Positions 12,176 to 21,766 of a stretch of 64,000 nucleotides of DNA are shown here, piece by piece. Numbering within the stretch: position 1 is the first letter of the stretch; each line of letters begins with the position of its first letter. This DNA comes from Fratercula arctica (Eukaryota > Chordata > Aves > Charadriiformes > Alcidae): positions 2,251,677 to 2,315,676 of the forward strand of contig CANTUZ010000023.1 of assembly GCA_947846985.1 (NCBI GenBank), given 5' to 3'. A program made the translations under genes and the position numbers. The notes under the pieces are model-generated. The model worked only from the letters and a program-made list of their open reading frames with translations, did not search any database and was not told where the DNA came from.

Positions 12176-15100
12176 CTGCCCTCCGCTCCACGCGCGTACG
12201 GGTTGCTCAGCCCTGCCTCTGGCCACGCACAGAGACCCCAGACACGCTCCCGAGACATTCCGTGGGGCACCGTGTCTTCCCGCGGGAGGAACAAACAACA
12301 CATGACACATCACTCACGTTACTGAACGGGTGATGGAGAAGCACCTTCGTGCCATAGTGATAAGCAGCGTATGAGAGCCTAGACAAATAAAATCCAGTTT
12401 CACCAACAACTTCTCTGATATCAATAACCTTTCCTGGTTTTCCAAGTGGTACTTTACAGGTTTTTTTGAGCCTCCAGGTTCTTTTCCCTCCTAGGTCACT
12501 GCTTTTGAACAAAACAGATGGAGCGAAATACCTCCCCGTAGACGCAGAGCCAGACCTGCGCCAAAGGCCACCCACATCTCAGCAGCACAAACAACAGATG
12601 AGAGGTGAGTGCCCTTTGGGGGCTACCAGCCAGAAACATCCCTACACACCCAAGTTCTCGCTCACAGGGGTCTGACCGACATCCACGATGTTTTAGAAAT
12701 TGCTTTTGAATGCACATAATGCGAAAGATGCCATCAATAAACATGTAACAGGCTGAGCAATGGGCACGAGTCTTTCCCCCCTGAGCGATGAGTTCTTAGC
12801 AGACTTTAGAAGAGGCTTATGCTGCTGTCGCTATGGTGAACAATTAAAGAGGAAAGAGTCATTTGGCCCTTCACATTCCCAAACCCTGCATCCATTTTTG
12901 CAGGAGCTGTAGGACAACCTGCGACTCAGGTTTCCCCCCTCGCAGCCTCCAGCAGCCAGAAAAGCTCCCGTTCCTGTTGGAAGGAGCCAACAGCTTGACT
13001 CTATGAAGCCAGTTTTATGTACCCGAACAGACCAAAGCACAAAGTTATGCAGGAAGCCGGCACGCTAAATTGTATTGAGATGGAGGATTGTATTCCCACC
13101 TCTAACACAGAGGCTGTATATATATCTATATCTATATCTATATATATATCTCCAGCCCTTATGGAAGCTGCACATAGTGTTGGAGTCAGGCAATACCCTC
13201 TGCTTCCCATAAGCTGGGTGTTACATAAGATACAGGAGGCTTTCCATGGATTAGGATAATATCATGGATCAAATACGGACACAACTGTACAAATAACACA
13301 CAAACATGAATCACCCCATGGTTCCTGCCTGGGGCATAAGATTCCCAGGTTTTAGCAAGAGCCATAGCCATCCCTCTTGACATCTCCTGTCACCACCACT
13401 GTTGCAGCCTTGCAATACTAGGAATTGAAGACAACACACCTCAAAGCTCCAGAAACAAAGCAGAAATGAGGCCGGAAAGCTAGGACGGCTTCTGAACACA
13501 CGTTTGGGGTCAAATGCAAAGCTGCCAACTTTGGAAGCAAAATATCTGGAGAACTGCTCATCTGATCAACCAGTTGAAACACACCTGGAATGCCCACATC
13601 AGCAGAGCTATCGCTCAGACACGGTGGAAGATGCTCTTGGAGAAGAATCGGGTGAAACAAACCAATAAATCCTGGAGCTCTGCAACGTATTAAGTCACAA
13701 ATGAAACCTCAAAGGCAAGCACGGACTCAGGCCACCAGTTGTCTTCAGCACAGACTTTATGACTACAATAAGGCAAAGTGAGAAAACCCATTGCAGACAA
13801 GAGCCTTAGAGATTACTTGATATTAAAATTAGGATGTTTCATTCTCTCAAAGGCTTAAATAGGAGCAATATGCTCTTAAATAGGCATAAAATGCAGAAAC
13901 AGGAAATATCCCAAAGAAGTGAACTTACTAAGAAAAAATGTACACAAATGGAAACCAAATATGTGTGCTGGACGTCTCATTCCCACAGGACACTGGTAAT
14001 ACAAGAGTAAGCCATGCAATACAGCTGCCAGGCCAGCTGAAACCACTCGCTGATGGGGCTGCTGAGCCAAGAAGATGCAAAACCAACTATTTACACCAAA
14101 GGCAAAGTAGTATTCAGTGTGATAACAAAACTTATGTGGTAGATGCTGAAAAGGATCTCATTCAGTGTCTGGGGAAGGGGGCGAATGTGGAAAAGCATTC
14201 CCTCATCCTTTGACAGAGCAGGGACACAGTCTCCTGCCCGTGGTTGAGGGAGGGACCACAAGACAGCAGCCCCATTTCCCAAGGAACACAGCAAAGGGGA
14301 CGGCGCAAGGCCAGAGACGTAACGACCAGCATAACTGGGACCTTTGCATCTCCTCTGTGTGGGTAAGGAAAGCCCACGGAAAGAGGCATTTCCTCCTCTG
14401 TGTTTTGTCACTGCCAACCCCCTTTGGAGGCTGTAGATTTTTAGTCTGGTTTCTAAAGGGAGCCAGGCTGATGTACAACATGAGCACAGAACGGTCTGGT
14501 GTATCAGGTGTATAACTCTTGTACGCATGGGTACTGGTGGAGTTCACTGATGCTTTGTGAGCTGGGTGACAGACACCATGGGCTGTGCTTTAGCGAGCCA
14601 TACTGTGCTCAAGCTGACAGCGAGGGCATCGGAGAAGATATGGAACGAATTCCCCAAACATCTGCTGTTTGTCAGTTATTTTCACAGTTCTTTGTAGCAA
14701 AGCTGTAGAATCAGCAAGAAAAGAAGTTTCTCAAAATCCTCGTGCTGGGGCTGGCCATTCCACTCCCTGTCCCAGTGAATGCTGAACACGTACCTTTGCC
14801 AGACTGAAGGGTGTAAGGACTCCAACTAAACTGGCTGAACATGCAGCAGTAGTTTTAAATAGCAAAGTCAGATGTGTCATGTTCTCCCTCCAACCTCAAT
14901 CCTACTGGCTCCCACATCCTCTCCACAGGCCACGTGTGTGGCGTTTGCTTACAAGCACTGTAAATAAGACAGATTAAGGATTTTGGATGCAATCAGGACT
15001 TCACTGACATCACCAGCAAGAGTCCGGCTGGCTTAGGAAGCACACTCATTAACACCAGACCAGTGATCGCTGGCTGACGGGCACCTATGAATCCTGGTAA

Positions 15101-16763
15101 TGGCTCTTTCCCAAATACATTCTTATCAAATTACATGTTTTGCCTGGCTTCCAGCTGGAGCTAATGAATGCCACGTACCTGCCTCAAACTGCGCTTGGCA
15201 TTTCCAATCTAATGACCTCAAGACACTGTGGGGGAGATTAAATGAGGTAGAAGAAAATTGATGGAAACAGGCAGCTTGTTGTCCAGATGTAGAGGGTCAA
15301 TAGCAGGACCCCAGTCTCCAACACTCTACCTTTCTATAGCTGAGTGTGCCGTTCTCTGCAATTAATCACCGAGTCTCATCCAGAAAGCACTCAGAGGGGA
15401 ATCACTAGAGCTCTCTGAGCACAACAGAGATGAGCCAAGACTAGGCAAGGGGGGCTCCCGATGCCAATCGCTTTGTACAAGGAGCAGGACAGTTAGCATA
15501 AAAAAATTCTGCTGCTTGACTATCCAAGCTGGACTAGTTCCTCCTCTGGGCAGGGAGGTGTCTAGACAACTCTTGAAGTCCCTTCCCTATTTTCCTATTA
15601 ACGGGAAGCTTGCTCAATGAGTTCAGTCCTGCTTATTTTCAAAAGACATCCACGAGTCATGCTTTGAGGGGCTCAAGGGAACAGAGACATAGTTTCACCC
15701 CTCCTGGCTCTAAGCCTCCTCCAGCAGCTGTGACCCACTGCTCCCCCAGCTGGGATTTCCTTGCCGTCACCTCACCTCCAACAGCATTCCCAGCCGCTTT
15801 GGGCACGACCTTTCCCCCAGCAATTAACGTGGTAAAGTCTGAAACATCAAGCCCTAAAGCACGAGTTTCATTTACACCCATTTCAAAGATGCTTTACACT
15901 GACAGAATGGTGTAAAACCTGAGTAAAACACACACTCAGCGTGATCTTTCCTCTGCCTGCCTTGGTGCCACACACAAAGCCCTCTGCCCCCCAGCCCACA
16001 CGCTACGCAATCTTTAAGCTATTTCTAAAGCCACTTGGAAGCCTCTTAATCGTTAAAGGGCTTAGTGGGACAGCTGGCCATCGCCTCCAGCAGACCAATG
16101 CCTGTTACAGGGCAGAGGAAAGCCGACTCTGGCGGTACCACCACCCGGCTTGCCAGCCACCATCAGTCATTAGCCACGGTGACAGGCCAAGGCCGCGGTT
16201 CCCTGGGGAGGGGGGTGTGACCCCCCCCAGGCACAGAGGGGATCTCAGTCCAATGCCAGGGGGAGCTGAACCCTCGCTTCAACCAACTGCCCGGAGGAGA
16301 AGACCCTCTCCGGGGCCGCCGGGGCTTCCCCGGGTGCTGGGCTGCTGCCTCCACGCCGAGCCCGGGCTCCGGGGAGCGGCGAGCCCCAAGACACCCCGGG
16401 GGCCTCTCCCCACCGCTGCCCCAGTGGAGGCGGATGAGCTCCCCGCTCTCCTCAGAGCCCGGGGTGAGGCCTCCCCCGGTGCCACCGGCAGCGATCCCCG
16501 GGGAGGGGGCACGGGCTGCGCCCACCGAGCACCGGGCCGGGCACCAGGGGACCCGACGGGCGCGGGGCGGGGGCGGCGAGGCCTGGCTCGGCCGCAGCGG
16601 GCCACTCCCTCCCGCGAGGCTGGCCTCACGGCGCCGGGCGGCTCCCACCGCGCCCCAGCAACTCACGCCGAGCGGCGCAGCGCGTCCGGAGCCCCCTCAG
16701 CTGCCGGGGCCCTGCGCGGGGGGCGGCGGGGAATGGCGACCGGGAGCCGCACAGTGCGGCCAT
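12083..16763 (-). CDS. Unrecognised multi-exon gene candidate between TM2D2 and ADAM9
   Basis: Several minus-strand blocks have strong coding texture, GT/AG borders and mostly compatible phases: 16,667-16,763 (ATG, exit phase 1), 15,776-15,838 (tentative, phase 1 to 1), 13,440-13,679 (phase 2 to 2), 12,318-12,498 (phase 2 to 0) and 12,083-12,175 (phase 0 to TAA). The last three join without a frame break. At least one more exon is needed between 15.8 and 13.7 kb to reconcile phases. The N-terminus (MAALCGSRSPF, then Arg-rich and without acidic residues) resembles a mitochondrial presequence. I recognise no domain in the C-terminal 170 residues and give no function. The acceptor at 12,176-12,178 is purine-rich and weak, and no AATAAA follows closely. 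It could be a real gene absent from the human locus, a decayed gene, or partly chance. Confidence 0.4.
12318..12498 (-). CDS. Candidate penultimate exon of the unrecognised gene
   Basis: A 181-bp block with sixty full codons: includes DLGGKRTWRLKKTCKVPLGK, then GKVIDIREVVGETGFY, LSRLSYAAYHYGTKV and LLHHPFSN. The donor AAC|GTGAGT (12,312-12,317) is strong. The acceptor ...TTCAAAAGCAG is acceptable. Codons are strongly RNY (GTT ATT GAT ATC, GTT GTT GGT), which I rate as the best coding evidence in this candidate. I see no family resemblance. Confidence 0.45.
12499..13439. other. Gap between candidate exons; holds a TA-rich microsatellite
   Basis: No convincing exon. It contains the TATATC microsatellite at 13,116-13,152 and otherwise unique, moderately AT-rich DNA that would be an intron of the candidate gene. 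Confidence 0.5.
13116..13152. repeat. TA/TATATC microsatellite
   Basis: Runs of 'tatatc' and 'tata' units over about 37 bp, ending before 'tccagccc'. Simple sequence only. Confidence 0.9.
13440..13679 (-). CDS. Candidate internal exon of the unrecognised gene
   Basis: A 240-bp open block with seventy-nine full codons, beginning APGFIGLFHPILLQ and containing EHLPPCLSDSSADVG, GVFQLVDQMSSSPDI and LLPKLAALHLTPN. Acceptor ACGTTGCAG at 13,680-13,682 and donor AG|GTGTGT at 13,434-13,439. Phase 2 entry and exit fit the next exon at 12,498. The run of Leu/Ser/Pro with sensible codons looks coding, but the donor is only fair. Confidence 0.4.
13680..15775. other. No supported gene
   Basis: Unique sequence between candidate exons. 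One or more exons of the unrecognised gene may be hidden here, because phases require it. None of the open frames (for example minus 14,091-14,528) has both a convincing reading and splice borders. Confidence 0.45.
15776..15838 (-). CDS. Tentative small exon of the unrecognised gene
   Basis: Sixty-three bases with twenty full codons, FTTLIAGGKVVPKAAGNAVG. It lies between a GATGTTTCAG acceptor and a GGAG|GTGAGG donor, phase 1 in and out, so it can follow the first exon at 16,667. Open reading continues on both sides, so this could be chance. Confidence 0.28.
16667..16763 (-). CDS. Candidate first exon of the unrecognised gene, divergent to TM2D2
   Basis: ATG at 16,763 opens thirty-two codons rich in Arg, Ala and Pro without Asp or Glu (MAALCGSRSPFPAAPRAG, then PRQLRGLRTRCAAR), ending in phase 1 at GTGAGT (16,661-16,666). 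It looks like a mitochondrial targeting sequence, although arginine-rich frames are common in CpG islands. The start is 275 bp from the TM2D2 ATG in head-to-head orientation. Confidence 0.38.
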
Positions 16764-17038
16764 CGCCCGCCGCCCCTCATGACGGGGCACCGGTGCCCCG
16801 CCTCCCGCCTTCGCCCATAGGCTGGCAGGCCTCCCCGCCAGCCAATCGCGTCCTCGCCTAGCGCGGACTTCCGCCTCGCCTCTGGGCGTTGCCCCCGCAG
16901 TCTCTTCCGCTTTCGCTCTGACTGGCTGCGGGCGGCTATTCCCCGCCCCCCGCGGCGAAACGGCGGGCGCCCATTGGCTGTCGGCGCGGCGGCGGCGCGG
17001 CCCGGAAGCGGCGGCGTTTCCTAGCAGCGGGCGCCGCC
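16764..17038. promoter_or_regulatory. Probable bidirectional promoter with two CCAAT boxes
   Basis: The interval between the minus-strand candidate start and the TM2D2 start holds AGCCAATCGCG near 16,840-16,850 and an inverted copy CCATTGGCTG near 16,971-16,980, plus GC boxes and no TATA box. Paired CCAAT elements with GC boxes in a CpG island are typical of divergent housekeeping promoters. In human the same position is the TM2D2-ADAM9 divergent promoter. Confidence 0.6.
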
Positions 17039-17244
17039 ATGGCGCCGCGGCGCGGCGGGCCGGTGGGGTACGCGCTGCTGTGCGGGCAGGCCGTGCTGCT
17101 GCTCGGCAACCTGCTGCTGCTGCAGGGCGCCTCCCGCGGCCTCCCCCACAACGGCACCGAGCCCGAGGAGCCCGGCCCGGGCCCGCCCGCCGCCTCCTGG
17201 GCCTACACCGACCCGCAGGCGCCGCTCGTCCTCTGCACCTACCT
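17039..17244 (+). CDS. TM2D2: TM2D2 exon 1
   Basis: Encodes [17 protein letters not shown] and a leucine-rich hydrophobic core, then a Pro/Glu-rich linker and CTYL. Ends in phase 2 at CT|GTGAGC. Confidence 0.93.
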
Positions 17245-17970
17245 GTGAGCGCCGGCCCGGGGCGGGAGGCGGGGATAAGGAGCCGCCGCCTGGTCCCCCC
17301 TCACCGCTCCCTCCCCGCAGCCCCGAGGAGTTCGTGGAGTGCGAGGAGCCGGTGGACCACGGCGGGAACGCCACGGCGCAGCAGGAGCTGGGCCACGGCT
17401 GCGTGAAGGTGAGGGGCGGGCGGGGAGCGGCGGCGGGGCCGGACCGGCGGCGGGCCCCGGGCCCTGCCCGCCGCTGAGGGCCCCGCCCGCGCTGCCCGCA
17501 GTTCGGCGGACAGGCCTACGGCGAGGTGGAGCACACGCGGGTGCAGTGCCGGGCGCTGGACGGCATCGAGTGCGCCGAGCCGCGGAGCTTCCTGCGGGGC
17601 AGCCGGCCCTGCGTCAAGTAGGACGCGATCCCCCGCTCCCCTCCCGGGCCTGCACCGCTCCCGGCCCCCGCCGGAGGGAGTCCCGCCGGCGGCGACGGGT
17701 CCGGGCCGGCGGGACGCTCCCCGGGCCCCCCCTCACCCTGCCCGCTGCCGTTGCAGGTACACCGGACACTACTTCATCACCACTCTGCTCTACTCGTTTT
17801 TCCTGGGATGCTTTGGAGTGGATCGATTCTGCCTGGGCCACACCGGGACCGCCGTGGGGAAGCTGCTGACTCTGGGAGGCCTGGGCATCTGGTGGTTTGT
17901 GGACCTGATTCTCCTCATCACTGGCGGGCTGATGCCCAGCGATGGCAGCAACTGGTGCACCGTGTACTGA
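17039..17970 (+). CDS. TM2D2: TM2D2, TM2 domain-containing protein 2 (complete, 4 exons)
   Basis: Exons 17,039-17,244, 17,321-17,408, 17,502-17,617 and 17,757-17,970 join in frame to 207 residues (human about 214). Residues 1-35 form a signal peptide, the luminal part carries N-glycosylation sites NGT (38-40) and NAT (85-87) and paired cysteines, and the C-terminal TM2 domain (138-207) has two membrane helices around the DRF motif (159-161) and ends [10 protein letters not shown]. The C-terminal exon is essentially identical to vertebrate TM2D2. The family is linked to Notch signalling in flies through almondex; the molecular activity is unknown. The start is in a GCCGCCATGG Kozak context. 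Very compact introns (about 76-140 bp) suit a bird microchromosome. Confidence 0.96.
17321..17408 (+). CDS. TM2D2: TM2D2 exon 2
   Basis: Twenty-nine full codons, starting [18 protein letters not shown] and ending GHGCVK, with CCCGCAG acceptor and AAG|GTGAGG donor. Matches human PDEFVECEDPVDHVGNAT. Confidence 0.95.
17502..17617 (+). CDS. TM2D2: TM2D2 exon 3
   Basis: Encodes [28 protein letters not shown] and RPCV, the cysteine-rich luminal region just before the membrane domain. Exit phase 2 at AA|GTAGGA. Confidence 0.95.
17757..17970 (+). CDS. TM2D2: TM2D2 exon 4 (TM2 domain and stop)
   Basis: Encodes [18 protein letters not shown], the DRF-containing loop, [18 protein letters not shown] and the conserved [10 protein letters not shown] end, then TGA at 17,968-17,970. 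Confidence 0.97.
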
Positions 17971-18285
17971 GGGGAGCGCAGCCCCCCCGACAGAGGCCAG
18001 TGGTGTCCGCAGGACCGGGGCCGGACTCCTGCGCTTGTCCCGTGGCATCAGAACAGACTCCTGCCTTGCACAAACATGGATTTACAGAGCTGTAACTTCA
18101 TGTGCAGAACAATTATTCCTCTGTACAAACCTTGGACACAAAATTGTTCAGTGTATATTTTGCTTGTTTAAAATAATCTGAATTACCTCCCCCCCCGGCA
18201 AGTGGTAACAGTTTAAGAAATCAAACCCTGCAAACACAGGGGGTCAAACAAAGCTTAATAAATTCTGGAAGGAGCTGACTCCAGT
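17971..18285 (+). other. TM2D2: TM2D2 3' UTR
   Basis: Runs from the stop codon to about 20 bp beyond the AATAAA at 18,257-18,262. Includes AT-rich text near 18,100-18,180. No other coding signal. Confidence 0.7.
18257..18262 (+). terminator. TM2D2: TM2D2 poly(A) signal AATAAA
   Basis: Canonical hexamer about 290 bp after the TM2D2 stop; the first one downstream on this strand. Confidence 0.75.
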
Positions 18286-19833
18286 TACTTTCAGTATCAG
18301 TACATACACCCACACGGAGGCGCAGGCCAGTAGCGTGTGGTTTTGTGTTACTGGACTTTGCAAACCTTTAAGGTTGAGTAACCTGACACAGTTATAGAGA
18401 CTGTGGCAAAGTGATGAGCTCTGATTCTGCATTATTTGTTTAAAAACATGTTCACCAGCTGCAGGGGAAGCTGGGTTAGATTTAGTAGAGCCCGCACCCT
18501 TTGGAGAACATTACTTTCCCCTCTCTTGCAGGCTGCGAAAGCCACAGTGCAGCAAATAATGTTACTATTCAGGCCTCTCAAAAGAAGCACCTGTGTCCAT
18601 CGATGTAACTCTGCTTGCTGTGCTTGTATTCTAGAAACATCATATGTGGGACACTGCAACCACTCCAAAGTACGCGTGTTATTTTGAAATTACCTGTTTC
18701 TCCTCCTGTCCCTTGCCCTTCATAGTAAATAAGCGTGCTTTTCAAAACACACCCCATCATGCTGCCTGGGGCAGCAGCTTGCATTCCCTTTCCCTGCTGC
18801 CAGATAGTCATATTCTTTCAAACCATTCAGGGGTAACCATTTGTGTTGTACAAAACTGTGAAATAGCAGCTTTGCCTCATCAGTGACGAGGGCTCGTTTC
18901 CATCTGGAGCTGCAGGGAAGGGCCGGGAGCCGTGGGAGAGCAGGGAAGGGGCCAGAGCTGCCGTCTGTGTAACAGTCACCCCCGGCCCCAGCCCATGGCA
19001 CGGGGGCGCCTGCGGTACCCAGATGAGTGGAAGCCTCAGCAACCTCACACCCAAAAGAGGAAGCCACACCAGATGCAGCCTGAAAACTTACCGAGCTGAA
19101 TAAAAATGGGAAAAGGAAGTTGCAGTAAGTCACAGCCAGAACCAGACACAAAATCCGTATATGCAAAAGTCCAGTCACGTTTGATGTAAAATCCAGCAAA
19201 CACAGACTCTGTTCTCACACCGCTCTGCAAACCCAGCGCCCTCCAGCCATTTGCATTTGGCGATTTTCTGCCTGTGTTACTTCTACGTCTGTCTCTGGCA
19301 GAGCTGCAGCGGGGTTCAATCTGGCCGGGAATTCTGCCTATTCCAGTTTTGGTTTGTGGTTTATTGCAACAGCTCCTCCTCTCCGGGGAATGGGGTTTGT
19401 ATCCCATTTAGGTCACAAGTAATCTGAATTTGGCAGCTCTGCATAGGCCTCAGGGCAGTGGGGTGGGGGGAGGCTTCGTCATGAAACTACCACATTCCTC
19501 AGACCAGTGGAACAACGGGGCTGAAGAGCCCACGGTGGGGAAAAAATTATGCAGTGAGCCAGAAAGAAAGAATTAATAGTCCTGCATGCAAAAGCCTGGC
19601 GTCATTAACATCTCCCCATGTCCCCAGCCCAGCAGCCGCCAGCAGGACCTCAGATTCCTCCCATGGACGAGGCTGTCAGGGATCAGGCTGAGCAGTGCCG
19701 GGGGATCGGTCCCGCAGCTCTCCGGGTGCTCGGAGAGGCCAAGAGAGCTGTGGCCCCCCCGGCCACCACCATGTGCTCGCCCCCTTTCGCCCCCAGACCC
19801 ACCTCAGGGTAACAAAGTGCTTAAACTAAGAGT
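18286..19833. other. Intergenic region between convergent TM2D2 and PLEKHA2; no HTRA4 seen
   Basis: In human, HTRA4 lies between PLEKHA2 and TM2D2 in the PLEKHA2 direction. I looked on the minus strand from 18.3 to 22.9 kb for serine-protease (GNSGGPL-like), PDZ and IGFBP/Kazal signatures and found none. The region is unique DNA without recognisable genes. Confidence 0.55.
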
Positions 19834-19839
19834 TTTATT
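19834..19839 (-). terminator. PLEKHA2: Alternative distal PLEKHA2 poly(A) signal
   Basis: TTTATT on the plus strand is AATAAA on the minus strand. It lies about 0.5 kb beyond the main candidate at 20,368 and could end a longer PLEKHA2 transcript. Confidence 0.35.
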
Positions 19840-20367
19840 GGCACACACTTACCCGTGGAAGGGCGCGAGATGAGCAGCAGCTGGGGTCTGAACAGCAGCA
19901 GCAATAAGATTAGAGTTGTCCCTCGAGCCGGGAGGATGGACATCGCTGGGAGACGGGCGGCTTCCGCTCCCTCTGTCGCCTTCCCACCGACGACACGCTC
20001 AGGGAGCAAGGGATGCTTCCAGCCGGTTAGTCCCTGTCCCCTTGCTTTCTAGAGGTGACAAACAAGATCAAAAACTTTTCCAAAGCAGAGGCCATGATGT
20101 CCCTTCACCCTCCCCTCAGTGCTTTCCCTGGTGAAGCTGCCTGAGGGGGTCAGGGTGTCCAAGGGGCTCCCGCCATGTGTGTGGCACAAGGGACACCGGG
20201 CAGGACTCGGGCAGCTCCGTGCAGCATCCCTAAACCTCCCCCAGCACGTGGGGGGAGCACCTGCCGGTGGCCCCCATGGTCCCCCCGCCCCAGAGAAACA
20301 GCATTCATCCCCCCCAGCAATCATCCCCCAAAATACACAGCCTGGAAAACTGATTGGGATTTCCTTC

Positions 20368-20373
20368 TTTATT
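20368..20373 (-). terminator. PLEKHA2: PLEKHA2 poly(A) signal AATAAA
   Basis: Reverse-complement AATAAA about 2.7 kb past the PLEKHA2 stop, which would give a long 3' UTR. Confidence 0.5.
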
Positions 20374-21711
20374 TAAAAACACAGGGAAAAAAAGGGGTTC
20401 CATCTCCCGCATTGAGAGGCGAGGGGCGGGAGGCGGGTAACCGACACCACGGGAGTCACGGAGCACGGCCCACGCGAGGCATCCCGGCCCTAAGAGCACT
20501 TGAAACCCCCAGCCAGCGCTCGCAGCGACGGCTGAAACCGCTTGGGAGTCTTCATAGGAAAGAGCAAACCCAACTCTCCCACCCCTCCGTCCGCACAAGG
20601 TTCCCCGGACCATCACGCATCCCTCGGGAAGCGGGGAACCCCCAGCACACACACTGCATTCCCAAACGGGAGCAGCTCCGGGGGTCGCCTTCACCCCCAG
20701 GCAGAGGTGAGGGGACACCAGTGGCAGAGCTCCACCGGGGTCTGGCTGCATCTGCCCGCTCCTTGGGGATGGGATACAAATCCCCCCCATGACACCATCC
20801 GCATTACGGATGGGGCTGGAGCCCAGCTCCACGCGGAACATGCCGGTTTCCGTCTCACATCCAGCCTTTGCGCCGCTCTGGGGACGCAGGAGGGTGGGAA
20901 TGAGAACTGGGAATGAGAACCGGGAATGTCGCAAGAGCGGCGGAGCTGCTGGTAGTTTCTCCTCCTGGATAATTAACCCTAATTGTGCAACAAGCTCCTG
21001 CTTTACCATCCCAGGCCCGAGGAAACTTTGCAGTTCTCAAGCAACACGAATACTCGGTGCTCGGTGGTTTGGGCGCCTCGCGCAAAGCAACCATCGTCCC
21101 TCTGCACTCCACGTTCTCCAGAAACGAGGTCAGAGCGCTGTCACCAAATGCTGTGACTCTGTGATTGACAGGCTTACCAAACTACTAAAACCCTTCTGAA
21201 ACGCCATTTTATGAGCCAAAGAGCAAGTCAGCCTAAAAAAAGGAAAGTTTCACACGCTAGTGCAAATAAAGCAAAAAGGAGAAGACAAAGGAAGAGCACG
21301 ATCTAGGTTTCTACAATTAAATAACAAATATTAACACTCGCCCTGTACCGTTTGCATTGATTCCTGCCCCTTTTCGTAGTTTCAGTGTTCTCCAGTACCT
21401 CCACCCTGCTCTGAGCCACCCGTACCCCAAATTTGGGAGGCTCTGTCCCCCCCCAGCTGCACCAAGGCTCCCCCAGCTGCCGGCCCCGGGGGGCACCATC
21501 CCTGCAGGAAGATGCAATTCTCATCTTGTTAATTGATCCATTGGGCTAATCAGCGCCTCGGAGCAAAACCGACGGAGCTCAGCTGGATCCCGGGCTGGAG
21601 CACAGCTGCCAAACAGCTGGAGACCTGGAAAGGGCAGGGACAAACCAGATGTTTTTTTGCTTCTGGGGAGCACGTTGAGCTGATTTTGCAGAGCTGAGAA
21701 CATGTAATGCC

Positions 21712-21766
21712 AAAAAAAAAAAAGAAAAAAAAAGAAAAAAAGAAAACAAACAAAAAAGAATAAAAG
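21712..21766. repeat. A-rich low-complexity tract
   Basis: Runs of A interrupted by single G or C. In the PLEKHA2 mRNA sense it is a T-rich tract inside the 3' UTR. Confidence 0.9.

Larger units (their letters stand above)
16200..17760. promoter_or_regulatory. Large CpG island covering TM2D2 5' half and the divergent start
   Basis: Dense CpG over about 1.5 kb, spanning TM2D2 exons 1-3 and the divergent candidate exon at 16,667-16,763. Many GC boxes. It is the main housekeeping-type promoter region in the left half of the window. Confidence 0.75.

Noticed and set aside
18286..20340. Possible HTRA4 exons
   Set aside because: No GNSGGPL-type active site, PDZ or IGFBP cysteine pattern was found on either strand.
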